Source: Atrina japonica (taxonomy: Eukaryota; Mollusca; Bivalvia; Pterioida; Pinnidae). From it: 64,000 bases of DNA. Under the pieces are notes generated by a model, which ran no database searches, was not told where the DNA came from, and was given only the letters and a program-made list of their open reading frames with translations. This document shows, piece by piece, positions 26,480 through 37,824 of the stretch; within the stretch, counting starts at the first letter, position 1, and every line of letters begins with the position of its first letter. Location of the stretch: the NCBI GenBank assembly GCA_030159075.1, contig BROG01000136.1, positions 1,017,501-1,081,500 on the forward strand. Direction: 5' to 3'. The translations under genes and the position numbers were made by a program.

Positions 26480-26901
26480 ATTGTGGCGCAGTTAAATCTA
26501 GTTTTTCTCAGTTAAACTAGTTTTGTTTCTAGAAAAACTAGGTTTAACTCATTTTTGTAATTTTGGCGCAGTTAAACCTAGATTTTCTCAGTTAAACCTA
26601 GTTTTTCTTCAGTTAATGTGGGTTACTGAGAAAATCTAGGTTTAACTGAAGAAAAACTAGGCTTAACTGAGAAAATCTAGATTTAACTGATCAAGCACGC
26701 CGAAATTACAATAATGAGTTAATCCTAGTTTTTCTCGAGATAAACCTAGTTTTTCTCAGTTCAACCTAGTTTTCTCCAGTTAAAGTGGTTACGAGTTCAA
26801 CCTGATTTTTCTCCCGTTAGTCCTAGTTTTTCTCGTAACTCACATTAACTGGAGAAAAACTAGATTTAACTGAGAAAAACTAAGATTAACTGCGCCAAAA
26901 T
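26480..26901. repeat. Foldback-like array of an AACCTAGTTTTTCTC motif
   Basis: Outer ends are TTGTGGCGCAGTTAA (left) and, reverse-complemented, TTTTGGCGCAGTTAA (right). Between them a ~20-bp motif, CAGTTAAACCTAGTTTTTCT, recurs roughly twenty times in both orientations, with a further GGCGCAGTTAA near 26569. The whole region can fold on itself in many ways. No ORF. Confidence 0.8.
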
Positions 26902-26924
26902 CATATAATACTCATGAATGAAGT

Positions 26925-27162
26925 CGGCAGTTGTTGAGACGTCTGTACCAATTGTGACGAGGATACACTCCTCACTTGTTTCATTGGACTTGACTGTGGA
27001 CTCACGGCGGGTGTGACCGGTCGACAGGGGATGCTTACTCCTCCATGGCAACTGATCCCACCTCTTGGTTTCCAGAGGTCCGTGTTTGTCCATTTTTACC
27101 GGATTTGTATCTATGTCCTGGACATTCTATTGATTTATACTTTGGTATCTGATTTATATTTG
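26925..27162 (+). mobile_element. PLE 3' tail fragment, plus orientation
   Basis: GTTGTTGAGACGTCTGTACC, TTGACTGTGGACTCACGG, CAGGGGATGCTTACTCCTCC, GATCCCACCTCTTGGTTTCC and a terminal TTATACTTTGGTATCTGAT. Its 3' end directly abuts the oppositely oriented RT fragment that starts at 27163. Confidence 0.75.
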
Positions 27163-28290
27163 TATGAATAAAGGAACAGGTCAGCCAATAAATGACACAA
27201 TTGGTTCCCATAGGAATGCCGACGGTTTGTTAAAAGACCACGTCTCCGAACATTACAAATACATTGTCTATTAGAAATTCCAGCATCTTTTTTATATCAA
27301 CTTCAGTGTATTTATATGTAGAATCAGAGTGGTGTTGGACAAAATAAGTATCATGATAACCAATCACTAGATATTTAAATTTTCGGGTATCAGCTTTAGT
27401 GAAAAAAAAAGTTGTCTATGACGCTAAAAAGTCTTTCTTTTATTTTTTTATGTGGAATTGTTGTGTAAAGAGTAGAGAAGTCGTATGTTTTGATACTGTG
27501 AATTTGAAAAAAAATTATCTGGCTTCAAATTTTCTAAAAGTTGTTTAGAAGTTTTAAGTATCCACATCTGATTTACACCGCTTCCGGAATAAGCAACTGT
27601 ACAGTATGACAGAAGTTTCTCCTTAACGGCTGTCAGTATCTTGGTAAGGAGTGAAAATAAAGGTTTGGTAAAACATTTGCTGGACCCTGCTATGTATCTT
27701 TGCTTATATGGAGTTTTATGAAGTTTAGGTATCCAATATAAATGTGGTAGCTCAAATTCACTATCGGTTGTAGGTACATCAAAAGAACGTAATACGAACA
27801 CGTGATTTTGAGGGAACTCGTCCTTTGAAAGTGAGCTACGTGTGTATGTAGGATTACCAGAATTCGTATTAAACCCTAATTCTTCTAATAAACAATTATA
27901 GTAATCTGCCTTACAAATACAAACTATATTTTTTTTAGGTTTTGTCTGCTGAGACCAGTACATATTGGTCATGTAATCTATCCAGTTCAGTTACTACTTC
28001 TGGATCACTAAATAAAGAGGGATAATGTGTTTTCATAGTTCCTTTAAGTTTTCGAATACGAAATTTTATCAACCATTGTATAGCTTATAGCCACTCAGAC
28101 AAAGTGTCTAGTTCCACGTCTTCATGTTTGGCCCATCGTCTGGCGAAATCTTCCACAGAATTCATAACTAAACTGAAATTCTGTTGCCAATTAAAGGAAC
28201 GGGCTTCGCGGTATTTAGGACCTCTGGAAATAAGATTGCATACACTACCATGACACAGTGGTGCAATTTATTGCCGTGAAACTTGGCATG
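27163..28290 (-). mobile_element. PLE fragment E with the longest RT upstream region
   Basis: Minus-strand copy lacking its 3' tail but reaching furthest upstream. It joins tail-on to the plus-oriented fragment at 26925-27162, an inverted arrangement commonly seen at PLE insertions. Confidence 0.75.
27448..28270 (-). pseudogene. Broken PLE reverse transcriptase, N-terminal half
   Basis: The long frame (27972-27448) contains NIVCICKADYYNCLLEELGF, LPHLYWIPKLHKTPY, KQRYIAGSSKC, KPLFSLLTKILTAVKEKL and GVNQMWILKTSKQLLENL. These are fingers/palm-entry blocks of a PLE-type RT, in which the PKLHK...R.I signature is typical. Further upstream, in other frames, FNWQQNFSLVMNSVEDFARR and KHEDVELDTLSEW (about 28190-28090) and RIRKLKGTMKTHYPSLFSD follow in order. 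Frame changes and stops mark it as dead. The YIDD half of this copy is missing. Confidence 0.75.
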
Positions 28291-28639
28291 GGATTCAGTG
28301 TTAGCTTTGTTTTATTTATAAACAAAGTCTCCCAAATACAGCACAATCTGCCTCGTACAAGATCGTGATGTCGTACCTGAATTGACGGGGTGTGCCGACG
28401 GGGGAAAGCCGAACCAAGAGGGACGGGACTTTGGTCCCTCGGTTGTTGTGAGATCGCACTGGAGTTTAATAATACTGGACGAACAGTCGGACTGGGTGTA
28501 GGAATTCCATCATCGAACCCAGTTGTATTCCATACGTAAAAGTGTATAAGTTGTACATATAGGTGGTGAAAGGGTAATCTCTCGGCCTACCGACTAAATA
28601 TTGATATATAATATATTTCCAATCCATTTCTTTGTTCAT
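28291..28639. other. Intergenic, nothing recognised
   Basis: No supported feature. Confidence 0.45.
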
Positions 28640-28905
28640 TTGTTGTTGAGACGTCTGTACCAATTGTGACAAGGATTCGTTCCTCACGTATTTTGTTTGG
28701 ACTTGACTGTGGACTCACGGCGGGTGTGACCGGTTGATAAGGATGCTTACTCCTCCATGGCACCTGATCCCACCTCTTGGTTTCCAGAGGTCCGTGTTTG
28801 TCCAGTTTTACCTGATTTTTATCTATATCCTGGACATCCTAAAGATTTATACTTTGGTATCTGATATGTTTAATATTTTTGTCTATTTCTATTCATACTT
28901 TTGTC
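28640..28905 (+). mobile_element. PLE 3' tail fragment F
   Basis: Plus-oriented tail: TTGTTGAGACGTCTGTACCA, TTGACTGTGGACTCACGG, CCCACCTCTTGGTTTCCAG, TATATCCTGGACATCCTAAA and ACTTTGGTATCTGAT at the 3' end. Confidence 0.75.
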
Positions 28906-29049
28906 TAATTATTTGTTACTATGTCGAAAAAAAAAATCGATTTTCATCGTCTCCTCAGGAAAGACAGATTGGTTGAATTATTTTATTTGTTAGAAAGACA
29001 AACGCGAGACACTCAATCACCTCCAATAAATAATGATCTGTCAAAATCA

Positions 29050-30740
29050 ACACCGAACATTGTCAAATAATATCCTTGAGTTTGCCAAGATCAATGAAAT
29101 GCATATCCCTCTCGATAGACGTCGAATCGACGAAGGAGATGGCAATAGAGGTTGCTGTGATGAAAAATGAGGCAAATCACCATAAGTCATACAAACTGAT
29201 GCGCAATAACACAAAACTTCAAAGAACTCAAAAGAGACATCATCCTCCCGATATTAACCTGTACAATCATCCTCGGAATTTACAAGAAAAAGTTGCACTG
29301 TAACAGCAGACTATCTTTAAATCTTGAAGAACTTGAAGAAACAAGTATCCCTTTCTGAACTTCGTGAAGCTATGACGATGCAACTCAATACATCTCTCCA
29401 TCAGTGTGCACAGAACTTGGAAGATCAGAAACTTTTGGCAAAATTAGGCGCAGGAGATGTTGTGGCCTAAGAACTAAAGTATCATCGATCATGTCTGACA
29501 TAGTTGTACAGCAAGGAAAGATCCCATTTAAGGATGAAACAAACGGTAACAGAAGATGCAGACACCAATGGTGATGTCAACGAGATTGTTGTTGTGGAGT
29601 TAGTGACTCATATAATGGAAACACAAGGTGGAAGCACAGGAGGTGTGGTATTTCCATTAGCTGACCTATACAATTTATACGAATCCAGACTCAAACCGTT
29701 CGAAACAAATTCAACATTAAATAGAACACGTCTGAAAAATAAATTGCTATCTAAAATTCCAGAGCTTAAAGCATTCCATAAAGGACGTGAGGTATATTAC
29801 TGGCTTTTGAAAGGACCAGCACTTTTTTCTGCTTGTGACCTTTCTGATGCCATGTCTCTTCCTATAGCAAGTAAAATTGCTAAAGCAAGAAGAAATTCTC
29901 TGGTTATTTTGATAGAGATTCTGTCATAGATTCTGTTCCACGTTCTTTAGTTCTACTTTTGTCTATGATTGAGCACGGACCTGATATCAAGTCTCATATA
30001 GAGAATGGTCTAGCAACGCCGGATTTTGCTATAGCACAAGTTTTGTACTTTAACAGTCACAAGAAAGGGACCAAAACAAAACTGAACACAAGAGACATTC
30101 ATTCAAGACCGCGAACCTTCGTTTGATATATATGTTGGTCAATTAACATAGTCAGTTCTGATACAGACGTTGTCGTTATAGGTGTGGCTGTGTTTGATGA
30201 ATTGAATGTGGATCAGCTTTGGATGACATTTGTAAAAAGATTTGCGATGGATACCAATTCATTCGATTGTTAGATCTCTAGGTCCTAGATCGAAAGCATT
30301 GCCATTCTGTCATGCATTCACAGGATGTGATACCGTGTCAGCATTTGTTGGAAAAGGTAAAAAGACAGCATGGCAGACCTGGAATGTGTTTGAGAACGCA
30401 ACACAGGTATTCCAATGCTTAAGCTCTCCTTGTGATAATTTGTCAGAGAATGAAATCGGCGTCCTAGAGGAATTTGTTGTCATTATTTACTTTCGTTCCA
30501 GCAGTACCAATAAAGTAAATGAGGCTCGTCTTGACCTTTTAGCTTGTAAACAATGTCGATATAATGATATTCCTCCCTCAAAAGCTGCTCTTGTTGAGCA
30601 TATCAAAAGATCTGTCTTACAAGTAGACATACGTGGGGTCAATCGCTCTGCAAGTTGCAAACTTTATCATTGCCTTCTAATTGGGGTTGGGGAAAAATGT
30701 TGGAGCTTTGGGTCCCACACTAAACATCACTGGCACCAAT
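29050..30740 (+). pseudogene. Broken multicopy ORF (GCDTVSAF...KGKKTAW family)
   Basis: Consecutive plus-strand pieces resemble a large uncharacterised protein family that I know as highly repeated in cnidarian and mollusc genomes. 29582-29929 has FPLADLYNLYESRLKPF and RTRLKNKLLSKIPELKAF. 29930-30100, in another frame, has SLVLLLSMIEHGPDIKSH and IAQVLYFNSHKKGTKTK. 30150-30230 has SSDTDVVVIGVAVFDELNVD, an acidic strand resembling PIN/FEN-type nucleases. 30242-30640 has ALPFCHAFTGCDTVSAFVGK, GKKTAWQTWNVF and PPSKAALVEHIKRSVLQ. Stops and frame changes between the pieces show it is dead. Whether the family is transposon-derived is unknown to me. Confidence 0.6.
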
Positions 30741-31039
30741 AGCAGCATCATGTCAAGAACTACTAAAATGTGGGTGAAGAATACGTTGTTCTGGCAACTG
30801 CAAAAATTTCTGGTCATGATTGCCATGTAGCTGTAACTGCTCTGAAGATTAGATATTTCGCCTCCTTTACAACAGCTATATTCTGCACATATGCATTAAA
30901 TCACACTATTATCATTTGCTGGACCGCATTGTGGTTCAAAGAAAATTGAAGTGCTGCAAATGTCATATGAAACAAGATGTGTTTGTGCCCCGGTCCCAAC
31001 AAATTCCTATGCATGCAAAAAACGTGTCCTAAATTTTGG

Positions 31040-31215
31040 CCTCACCCCACTTCAGGTGCATGTGATGTCAGTACAGTGTGAGTATCACAATTCAAACTTG
31101 AAATATTGCACTTTATATGTAACCGGGACGGAATTACGGACAGAGAACACACAGACAGACAGACGGATTATCCAACACTAAATGCCCCCGGTGGACCTAT
31201 CTGGCAGGGGGTATA
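31040..31215 (+). repeat. Possible dispersed repeat segment
   Basis: GGGACGGAATTACGGACAGA, CAGACAGACAGACGG, CTAAATGCCCCCGGTGGACC resembles sequence seen repeatedly in bivalve DNA. Only one copy is in this window, so this is recollection rather than proof. Confidence 0.3.
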
Positions 31216-31573
31216 AAAAACAAAAACAAACATTATGAAAAATGATGCAATTTTGAAATCGTAGTGGTCATTTTTAAAATGGCCGATTTGGGGCATGCGC
31301 AGTGCATATATGCATTAATTCAAACTATAATCGTATGCTTGATGCATTTTCACTGGTTATTTCAGAGTTGCAAATTACATATAAAAAAACCAGGTAAACA
31401 TTATGTAAAATGACACTATTTTGGAAATCGTGGCAGCCATTTTGAAAATGACCGAAATCTTAATGACCAACAATATTTCCTATTCAGGTACTAGATAAGG
31501 AACCAGCCTGCCAAATTTGGTGCTTGTTTCCACAAGTCAAATATTTTACCAGCTATCCGCTCCACTATAAACT

Positions 31574-32830
31574 GATACAGACGTGTCAACAACTGCCATC
31601 GAACAGGCAACTCAACATTTCACTTAGTGAAAGAGAATAATCGCACAGAAGACATCCCTGTGTCAATAATTTGTCAGTGAGTAGTTTACAATTGTATATG
31701 AAATGTTCGGATCATTTGTGAAATATAAACTCTATATGATTGTGGGATATTACGATGGGAAAGCCGAAATCGTCGCGTTTGTCGTATAGCTTACTTTTTA
31801 ATTTCCCGTGTCTATAGTAAATAAAATGTCTAAGTATGACGCGTGTGTACTTGATTCTGTTCTAGCTTTAATATCTAGTTCGTTCCGATATATCGCATTG
31901 TCATATATATGAATATTGTCATTCTTAGTTGACAAAACATAAATGTCAAATTAAAGGACACTGCTAACTTTTTCTTCTTTTGATTCAGCAGTTTCTGAAT
32001 GAAGTCTGCTTCGTATGAATAAAGGAACAGATCAGCCAATAAAGGAGCACAATTGGTTCCCATAGGAATACCGACAGTTTGTTGAAAGACCACGTCTCCG
32101 AACACTTTAAATATATTGTCTACTTGAAATCCAGCATCTTTTTATATCTACCTCGGTGTATTTATATGTAGAATCAGAGGGGTGTTGAACAAAATAAGAT
32201 CACTAGATATTTAAATTTTCGGGTACCAGCTTTAGTGAAAAAACATTTGTCTATGATGCTAAAGAGTCTCTCTTTTAATTTTTTATGTGGAATTGTTGTG
32301 TGAAGAGTAGAGAAGTCGTATGTTTTGATGCTTTGAATTTGAGAAAAATTATCTGGCTTCAAATTTTCTAAAAGTTGTTTAGAATTTATAAGTATCTACA
32401 TCTGATTTACACCGCTTCTGGAATAAGCAACTGTATAGTATTGCTGAAGTTTCTTCTTAACGGCTGTCATTACCTTGGCAAGGAGTAAATATAAAGGTTT
32501 GGTAGAACATTTGCTTGATCCTGCTATGTACCTCTGCTTATATAGGGTTTTATGAAGTTCTTTTAATAAACAATTATAGTAATGTGCCTTACAAATAAAA
32601 ATTATATTATTTGAGGCTTTGTCTGCCTGGACCAGTACATATTGGTCATTTAATCTAGCTCGGTTACCACTTCTGAATCACTAAATACAGAGGGATACCA
32701 TGTTTCATAGGTCGAATGAAGGTTCGAATGCGAGATTTAATCAACCAACGTATAGCTTTTAGCCATTCAGACAAAGTGTCTGGTTCCACGTCATCATGTT
32801 TGTCCCATCGTCTATCTAGTGAGTCACCTG
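31574..32830 (-). mobile_element. PLE fragment G
   Basis: Minus strand, part of the tail (ACAGACGTGTCAACAACTGC on plus) followed upstream by RT. The frame 32105-31875 holds FQQTVGIPMGTNCAPLLADL. 32362-32174 holds SIKTYDFSTLHTTIPHKKLK, the first RT catalytic-aspartate region (YDFSTLHTTIP). The YIDD block near 31930 is decayed. Truncated near 32830; several frame breaks. Confidence 0.75.
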
Positions 32831-32887
32831 GTCCACTATCGTTAAACTCTTCGGTTTTTCTTTTATAGATTTCATTCTCTAATAAAA

Positions 32888-32898
32888 ACGATATATAT

Positions 32899-32978
<80 letters not shown>

Positions 32979-33005
32979 GATAGATAGATAGATATAGATA
33001 TATAT
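32888..33005. repeat. (TA)n with a short (GATA)n
   Basis: Imperfect TA arrays with AATA interruptions and about four GATA repeats at the right end. Confidence 0.93.
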
Positions 33006-33074
33006 ACCTACTAGTCAAAGGTTCGTTTTAGAAGACATTTATATACTCGTTTAATAGGTTGCATTTTAGATCCT

Positions 33075-33104
33075 TTATGTTTATGATATATATCATAAAC
33101 ATAA
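33075..33104. repeat. Perfect 30-bp palindrome at the array edge
   Basis: TTATGTTTATGATAT followed at once by its exact reverse complement. The right half is the conserved end of the ribozyme-repeat unit (ATAAACATAA). Confidence 0.85.
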
Positions 33105-33119
33105 TACCAAAGTTATAAT

Positions 33120-33165
33120 ACTCAAGACGATATCGTTTCTGTCAATTAGACTTCATCAGTTGAGC
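33120..33165 (-). ncRNA. Hammerhead ribozyme, array unit 1
   Basis: Minus strand: GCTCAA, CTGATGA (33159-33153), helix II GTC/GAC, GAAA, helix III ACG-ATAT-CGT, then TC and TTGAGT. Helix I has five Watson-Crick pairs plus one G-U. Confidence 0.7.
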
Positions 33166-33481
33166 TCCAATTTGAAAAGTATGCGTATTTTCTAAAGATA
33201 AAGTGGTATCATACAAGGCCAAATAATATCTCTAAAAGTATAGCCGAAATCCGTCTAAGAGTAACCACTGTAAAAAAAAACTTACTATCTTAGCTTTAGA
33301 AAATTTTTCGAATTTAAATGGTGTTAACAGTGCCAAATATTACTTTAGTATAAGATGAAAAGCTGGTACCGAAATACCAGATACTAGGTTTATATATACC
33401 CTCGGGGACTCAAACGGTCCACCAGCAGTGGCAACGACCTAGTGGTTATAAATATTATAAACATAATACCAAAGTTATAAT

Positions 33482-33527
33482 GCTCAAGACGATATCGTTT
33501 CTGTCAATTAGACTTCATCAGTTGAGC
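33482..33527 (-). ncRNA. Hammerhead ribozyme, array unit 2
   Basis: Same structure as unit 1 with a perfect six-pair helix I (GCTCAA/TTGAGC) and helix III ACG-ATAT-CGT. Predicted cleavage is after the C complementary to G33488. Confidence 0.75.
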
Positions 33528-33839
33528 TCCAATTTGAAAAGTATGTGTATTTTCTAAAGATAAAGTGGTATCATAGAAGGCCAAATAATATCTCTAAAAG
33601 TATAGCCGAAATCCGTCTAAGAGTAACCACTGTAAAAAAAATTACTATCTTAGCTTTAGAAATTTTTCGAATTTAAATGGTGTTAACAGTGCCAAATATT
33701 ACTTTAGTATAAGATGAAAAGCTGGTACCGAAATACCAGATACTAGGTTTATATATACCCTCGGGGACTCAAACGGTCCACCAGCAGTGGCAACGACCTA
33801 GTGGTTATAAATATTATAAACATAATACCAAGTTATAAT

Positions 33840-33885
33840 GCTCAAGACGATATCGTTTCTGTCAATTAGACTTCATCAGTTGAGC
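33840..33885 (-). ncRNA. Hammerhead ribozyme, array unit 3
   Basis: Identical core and stems to unit 2. The unit that follows on the right is truncated about 45 bp beyond the motif. Confidence 0.75.
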
Positions 33886-33930
33886 TCCAATTTGAAAAGT
33901 ATGTGTATTTTCTAAAGATAAAATGTCCAA

Positions 33931-34394
33931 AATTATATATTCCAAATTTCTGTGTTCAACGGACAAACGGGATAATTATATAATCTGTTAGGAACGCATC
34001 TGTTGAACTATATTAATACACTCAAACCAAAACTAAATGGCTAACGTGACAAAAGATACAATAAACAAAATTAACGTATTGTGTGTAATGAGAACATCCT
34101 CTTGAAGAAGATTGTTATTGTTCGATTCACATAAGATGGCGGGGCGGAGTAACCTTTTGATTATCATACGGTTAATTCTACTCATTTTTTCGGTTATGAC
34201 AAGCTGCACGGGAAAAACGTTTTAATCCTCACTGGATACTCCCTCATGTATGGTGACAGGTAGGAACGATTACTCTAGCCAATGTAATTGTAATGTTATG
34301 CTTTATTACCTAAAATTTAAACTCTAGGTTACGAAAGGGTTCACAAGACTCCACCCCGCATGTGATATGGTTTTTACTATATTATAACCACGGA
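33931..34394. other. Intergenic, nothing recognised
   Basis: No supported feature. Confidence 0.45.
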
Positions 34395-34909
34395 TACTCG
34401 AACTCAAAACTCGTTATCTCGATATCTGTACTCTCAATTTATCCGTTTAATTCGAGATTAAGCGCCTGTCCCATTTTCCTTCTGTATCTTACTAAAATCA
34501 GACCCGATAACTCGTTATCGGTAAAGTCGGGAAAAAAACCCGCTAATGTCGATATTGAAACATGATCCCGATGCTTAATTTCAATGTGAAAGTGACCACT
34601 TATCTCAAGATTAATTTGTTTTACATCTTCATATTAAATTATCATGTGGTGATATAAATAGTGTTGAAAAAATATGCCTTCGGTATATTTTTTGAGAACA
34701 TTCAATGAATAAATATCATCACAAAAAATCCAGTTTACAAACGACTTTTATGTAAGCCTTTAGATATTTTAGCAATTATGCAGAAGCTCACGAGCGAATT
34801 CAGGATTTTATTTATTTAAGTGACAGACCTTTTCACTAAAAAAACCCGTTTATCTCGATTTTTTACTTGGTCCCGACAACTTCGAGATAACGAGGTCGAG
34901 GTTCGACTA
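34395..34909. mobile_element. Jerky/Tigger-like MITE relic
   Basis: Left TACTCGAACTCAAAACTCGT then TATCTCGA; right end reverse-complemented TAGTCGAACCTCGACCTCGT then TATCTCGA. The ends agree at most positions. CGAACCTCG...TATCTCGA ends are typical of jerky/Tigger elements. No transposase; internal stretches repeat the same TIR-like words. Confidence 0.55.
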
Positions 34910-34938
34910 ACTATTATTATTAAAAATGGATGAATTTA

Positions 34939-34942
<4 letters not shown>

Positions 34943-35023
<81 letters not shown>
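34943..35023. repeat. (TA)n microsatellite
   Basis: TA array. Confidence 0.97.
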
Positions 35024-35025
<2 letters not shown>

Positions 35026-35598
35026 GTGTGCTGTGTGTGTGTTGACATATTAATTATAAATAGCTGAATATCTCTTTTTTATTAGTTCAGTTTCTGTGTA
35101 TTTCCAGCATTTTTTTTTATGTAATCAGGATCAAGTTAGTACGATCACACACCGATGATGACGTCGATCGATTATCTATAACAACTAAACCAGGAAACCT
35201 CTTCCGTTGTTTGTCATGAATAAACGCACTTCCACTAGACAAAATCGGAAATATATAAACAACGATTATATAAATGCACGTAACGTGATAAAAGAGACAT
35301 AAACATCTTCCTGGAGGTGAGATTGTCGTATGTAAGGGGAAATTAATTTTACCTGTAATTTATATAACTTGATGGGTTGGACATTTTATCAACTTACGAA
35401 CAATATAAAAATTTGAAAATCCTATGTTGAAAATTTCTCATGCAGTTGTATAAGGTACATGTATTTGTAAATTTGATAGGCGTAACTAGAGGGTACTATG
35501 CCGCATTTATTCCACAGCTGCTGTGGGAAGGGAATGATCCAATTGAACCTGAGATAAAAAGAGAGGAAACAAAAAAATGCTGGGCGACACATGTATAA
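35024..35598. other. Intergenic, nothing recognised
   Basis: No supported feature. Confidence 0.45.
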
Positions 35599-35931
35599 AG
35601 GGACATTGACTGTGTTTTTCTTTCATTTTTTAACTACTCAGATTGATATACAATAACAAAAAAGAGATATACACAGGCATAAAAATTCTTAAATTCCTAT
35701 ATATTTGAGGAAAATTGCTTGAGAAACCCAGTTTAGCACTTGATTGACTCAACTTTACTGTTTGTATATGAATACCATTCTGGCTCTGACCTTATTTTCA
35801 GAAAATATATAAGAATAAAAAAATGTTTATGCCTGTGTATAGATTTTTTTAGTTATTGTACATCAGGTACAAGTAGTAAAAGTAGAAAAAATAAAAAAAG
35901 ATTTTCTTTTGTTTATAAAGCTAATGCCCCT
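35599..35931. mobile_element. TTAA-flanked MITE copy
   Basis: AGGGACATTGACTGTG ... AAGCTAATGCCCCT, right flank TTAA, left flank ATAA. Internal TACACAGGCATAAAAATTC and its mirrored TTTATGCCTGTGTATAG. The 67-codon frame here is an artefact. Confidence 0.65.
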
Positions 35932-36446
35932 TTAAAGAAATAAAACAGAAATACAGGTGCAAGGTGAATGACAACCCCATGGCTCTCGAAAAAGATAGAT
36001 TCGTTATGTAATTACGCAAGACCTTATCCAGTAACTTTTACAGTAATTAACCAAGTAAAGGGTTGACATCTCAGACTCGTGACAAACAAACAACACCAGG
36101 TTTAAGTAATCATAGATCCAAAGCTAATCTTACAAATACCACTTGTAGGAGACAACAAAAACGGAATATCGCCTCACATAAGCCCTTACTACAAAAATCA
36201 CAAACAAGAAGAAAGATGAACGATCGAGGATATCCATCAGTCATTATGCATAAGAGATAAAGAGAACTCAATAAAAGGCAAAGAATTCAGAATAACTCAC
36301 CGCAACTTCCTGCAAACAATATCAAAAATCACTAATTGATTGACTGTATTGTGTACTTAATAGTTAAGGTAACACCATGGGAGTACATAAAATATAATAC
36401 GCCTGGGATATTTGACACATATTGAGTCGTAGTTGGGGTGAATATC

Positions 36447-36449
<3 letters not shown>
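35932..36449. other. Intergenic, nothing recognised
   Basis: A lysine/arginine-rich 65-codon frame at 36063-36260 has no family resemblance. Confidence 0.45.

Positions 36450-36534
<85 letters not shown>
36450..36534. repeat. (TA)n microsatellite
   Basis: TA array. Confidence 0.97.
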
Positions 36535-36536
<2 letters not shown>

Positions 36537-36605
36537 GTTATAATACTTGAGCTGTTATGATTTTGAGAAGATTTAATGATATAAATAACTTTTCTTACTT
36601 ATTTT

Positions 36606-36690
36606 AAGGTATTTATTTCGAGCTTTGTGCATGAAAAGCGTAAATAATATTAATTTTATAATGAAATACCTTACGCTTTTCATGCATATG
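36606..36690. repeat. Nested inverted repeats
   Basis: GCATGAAAAGCGTAA pairs with TTACGCTTTTCATGC, and AAGGTATTTATTTCG with GAAATACCTT, in interleaved order. Confidence 0.6.
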
Positions 36691-36810
36691 AGTGGACTGT
36701 ACATTTTTATACTTCTTTCATAATGCGTCTGTATGAGTATCTTCGATCATACGTAAAACAATGATCTACAAATTGTTTTATTTATAACGTTGAACAAATT
36801 AAATATTTAA

Positions 36811-37165
36811 AGTGGCATCAACCCAAAAATTATTTCGAATGTCTCTACTTTCACTACTTGTACTTGATGTACAATAACAGATAAGAGCTATATGCAGGCA
36901 TAAAAAATCTTACATTCCTAAATATTTTGTGAAAAGGCTAGGTTTGAAGGCTAGGTCCACTGTGGTATGCATATACAAATAGTAAGGTTGAGTTAATCAA
37001 TTACAAGTGAGTAATTACCAAACCTGGGTTTCTCAAGCACTTTTCATAAAATATATAGGAATTTAAGTATTTTATTCCCGTGTATATTTCCTTTATGTTA
37101 TTGTTGTATATCAAACTAATTATTTAAAAAGGAAATATTAAAAAATAAACACAGAAAATGCCCAT
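36811..37165. mobile_element. TTAA-flanked MITE copy, diverged
   Basis: Left TTAA then AGTGGCATCAACC; right AAAATGCCCAT then GTAA. Internal blocks GTACTTGATGTACAATAACA and TATATAGGAATTTAAG match the family. Confidence 0.55.
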
Positions 37166-37824
37166 GTAACGTGTGGAAGTCGATATGGTTTTGTTCGTGG
37201 AAATATGTATGAATAGCTTAAGATAAGAGACAATGTAGTTTACATGTATCTCCTGTATTTTCACTAAGATGCTATCTATATTACGTATTGTTGACTCTTT
37301 GTTCATAAGTCACTATATTTAAGTATTAAATTCTACAGAAATTCTGTAGATTTTACATACAGACACATTTTGGGGGCCACCATATAACTGAAAGATTGTT
37401 GAATGTAGCATGAAGGCATCAATACAACAAACAAAAACAACATTGATTATATGGTCATAGGGATCTGATTGTCAATCATTGAAATGAGAGAACTGTGCCT
37501 ATGTTAGCGAGCTAAAAGTAAAGGAGTTCAGTTTAATTCTGAAGTGTAAATTTTACGTGTATGATGTAATTCAAATAATGGTACAAATATGCATTACCTT
37601 TCGTGTAATCATTCTTGGATTATCTTATTTTTGTGTGTCTACTGTCTAAATTAGTTGCATTTGTGCCTAAAGCATTGCTTGGCTTGAATTATTCTAGTAC
37701 CCCCTCCCCGGTCTATGACACACAATTAAGCGATAAATTGACGGAAGTTTGAATGGCAGAATTTTATAAGGTTTGATTATCATTTTGACTACATAAACGT
37801 TGGAAAGGGACATGTTCTACAGTG
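37166..37824. other. Intergenic or intronic, nothing recognised
   Basis: No supported feature. Confidence 0.4.

Larger units (their letters stand above)
33091..33930 (-). mobile_element. Tandem retrozyme array, ~2.3 units of ~360 bp
   Basis: The unit beginning TATNATAAACATAATACC starts at 33091, 33453 and 33812 (periods 362 and 359). The units are nearly identical. On the minus (sense) strand each unit runs: hammerhead, TATAACTTTGGTATTATG, CACTAGGTCGTTGCCACTGC, a CTGGTA...TACCAG hairpin, ACAGTGGTTACTCTTAGACG, then the next hammerhead. No protein-coding capacity. Size, tandem arrangement, one type I hammerhead per unit and absence of ORFs match published retrozymes. Copying by PLE RT is established knowledge for the class and inferred here. 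Confidence 0.8.
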
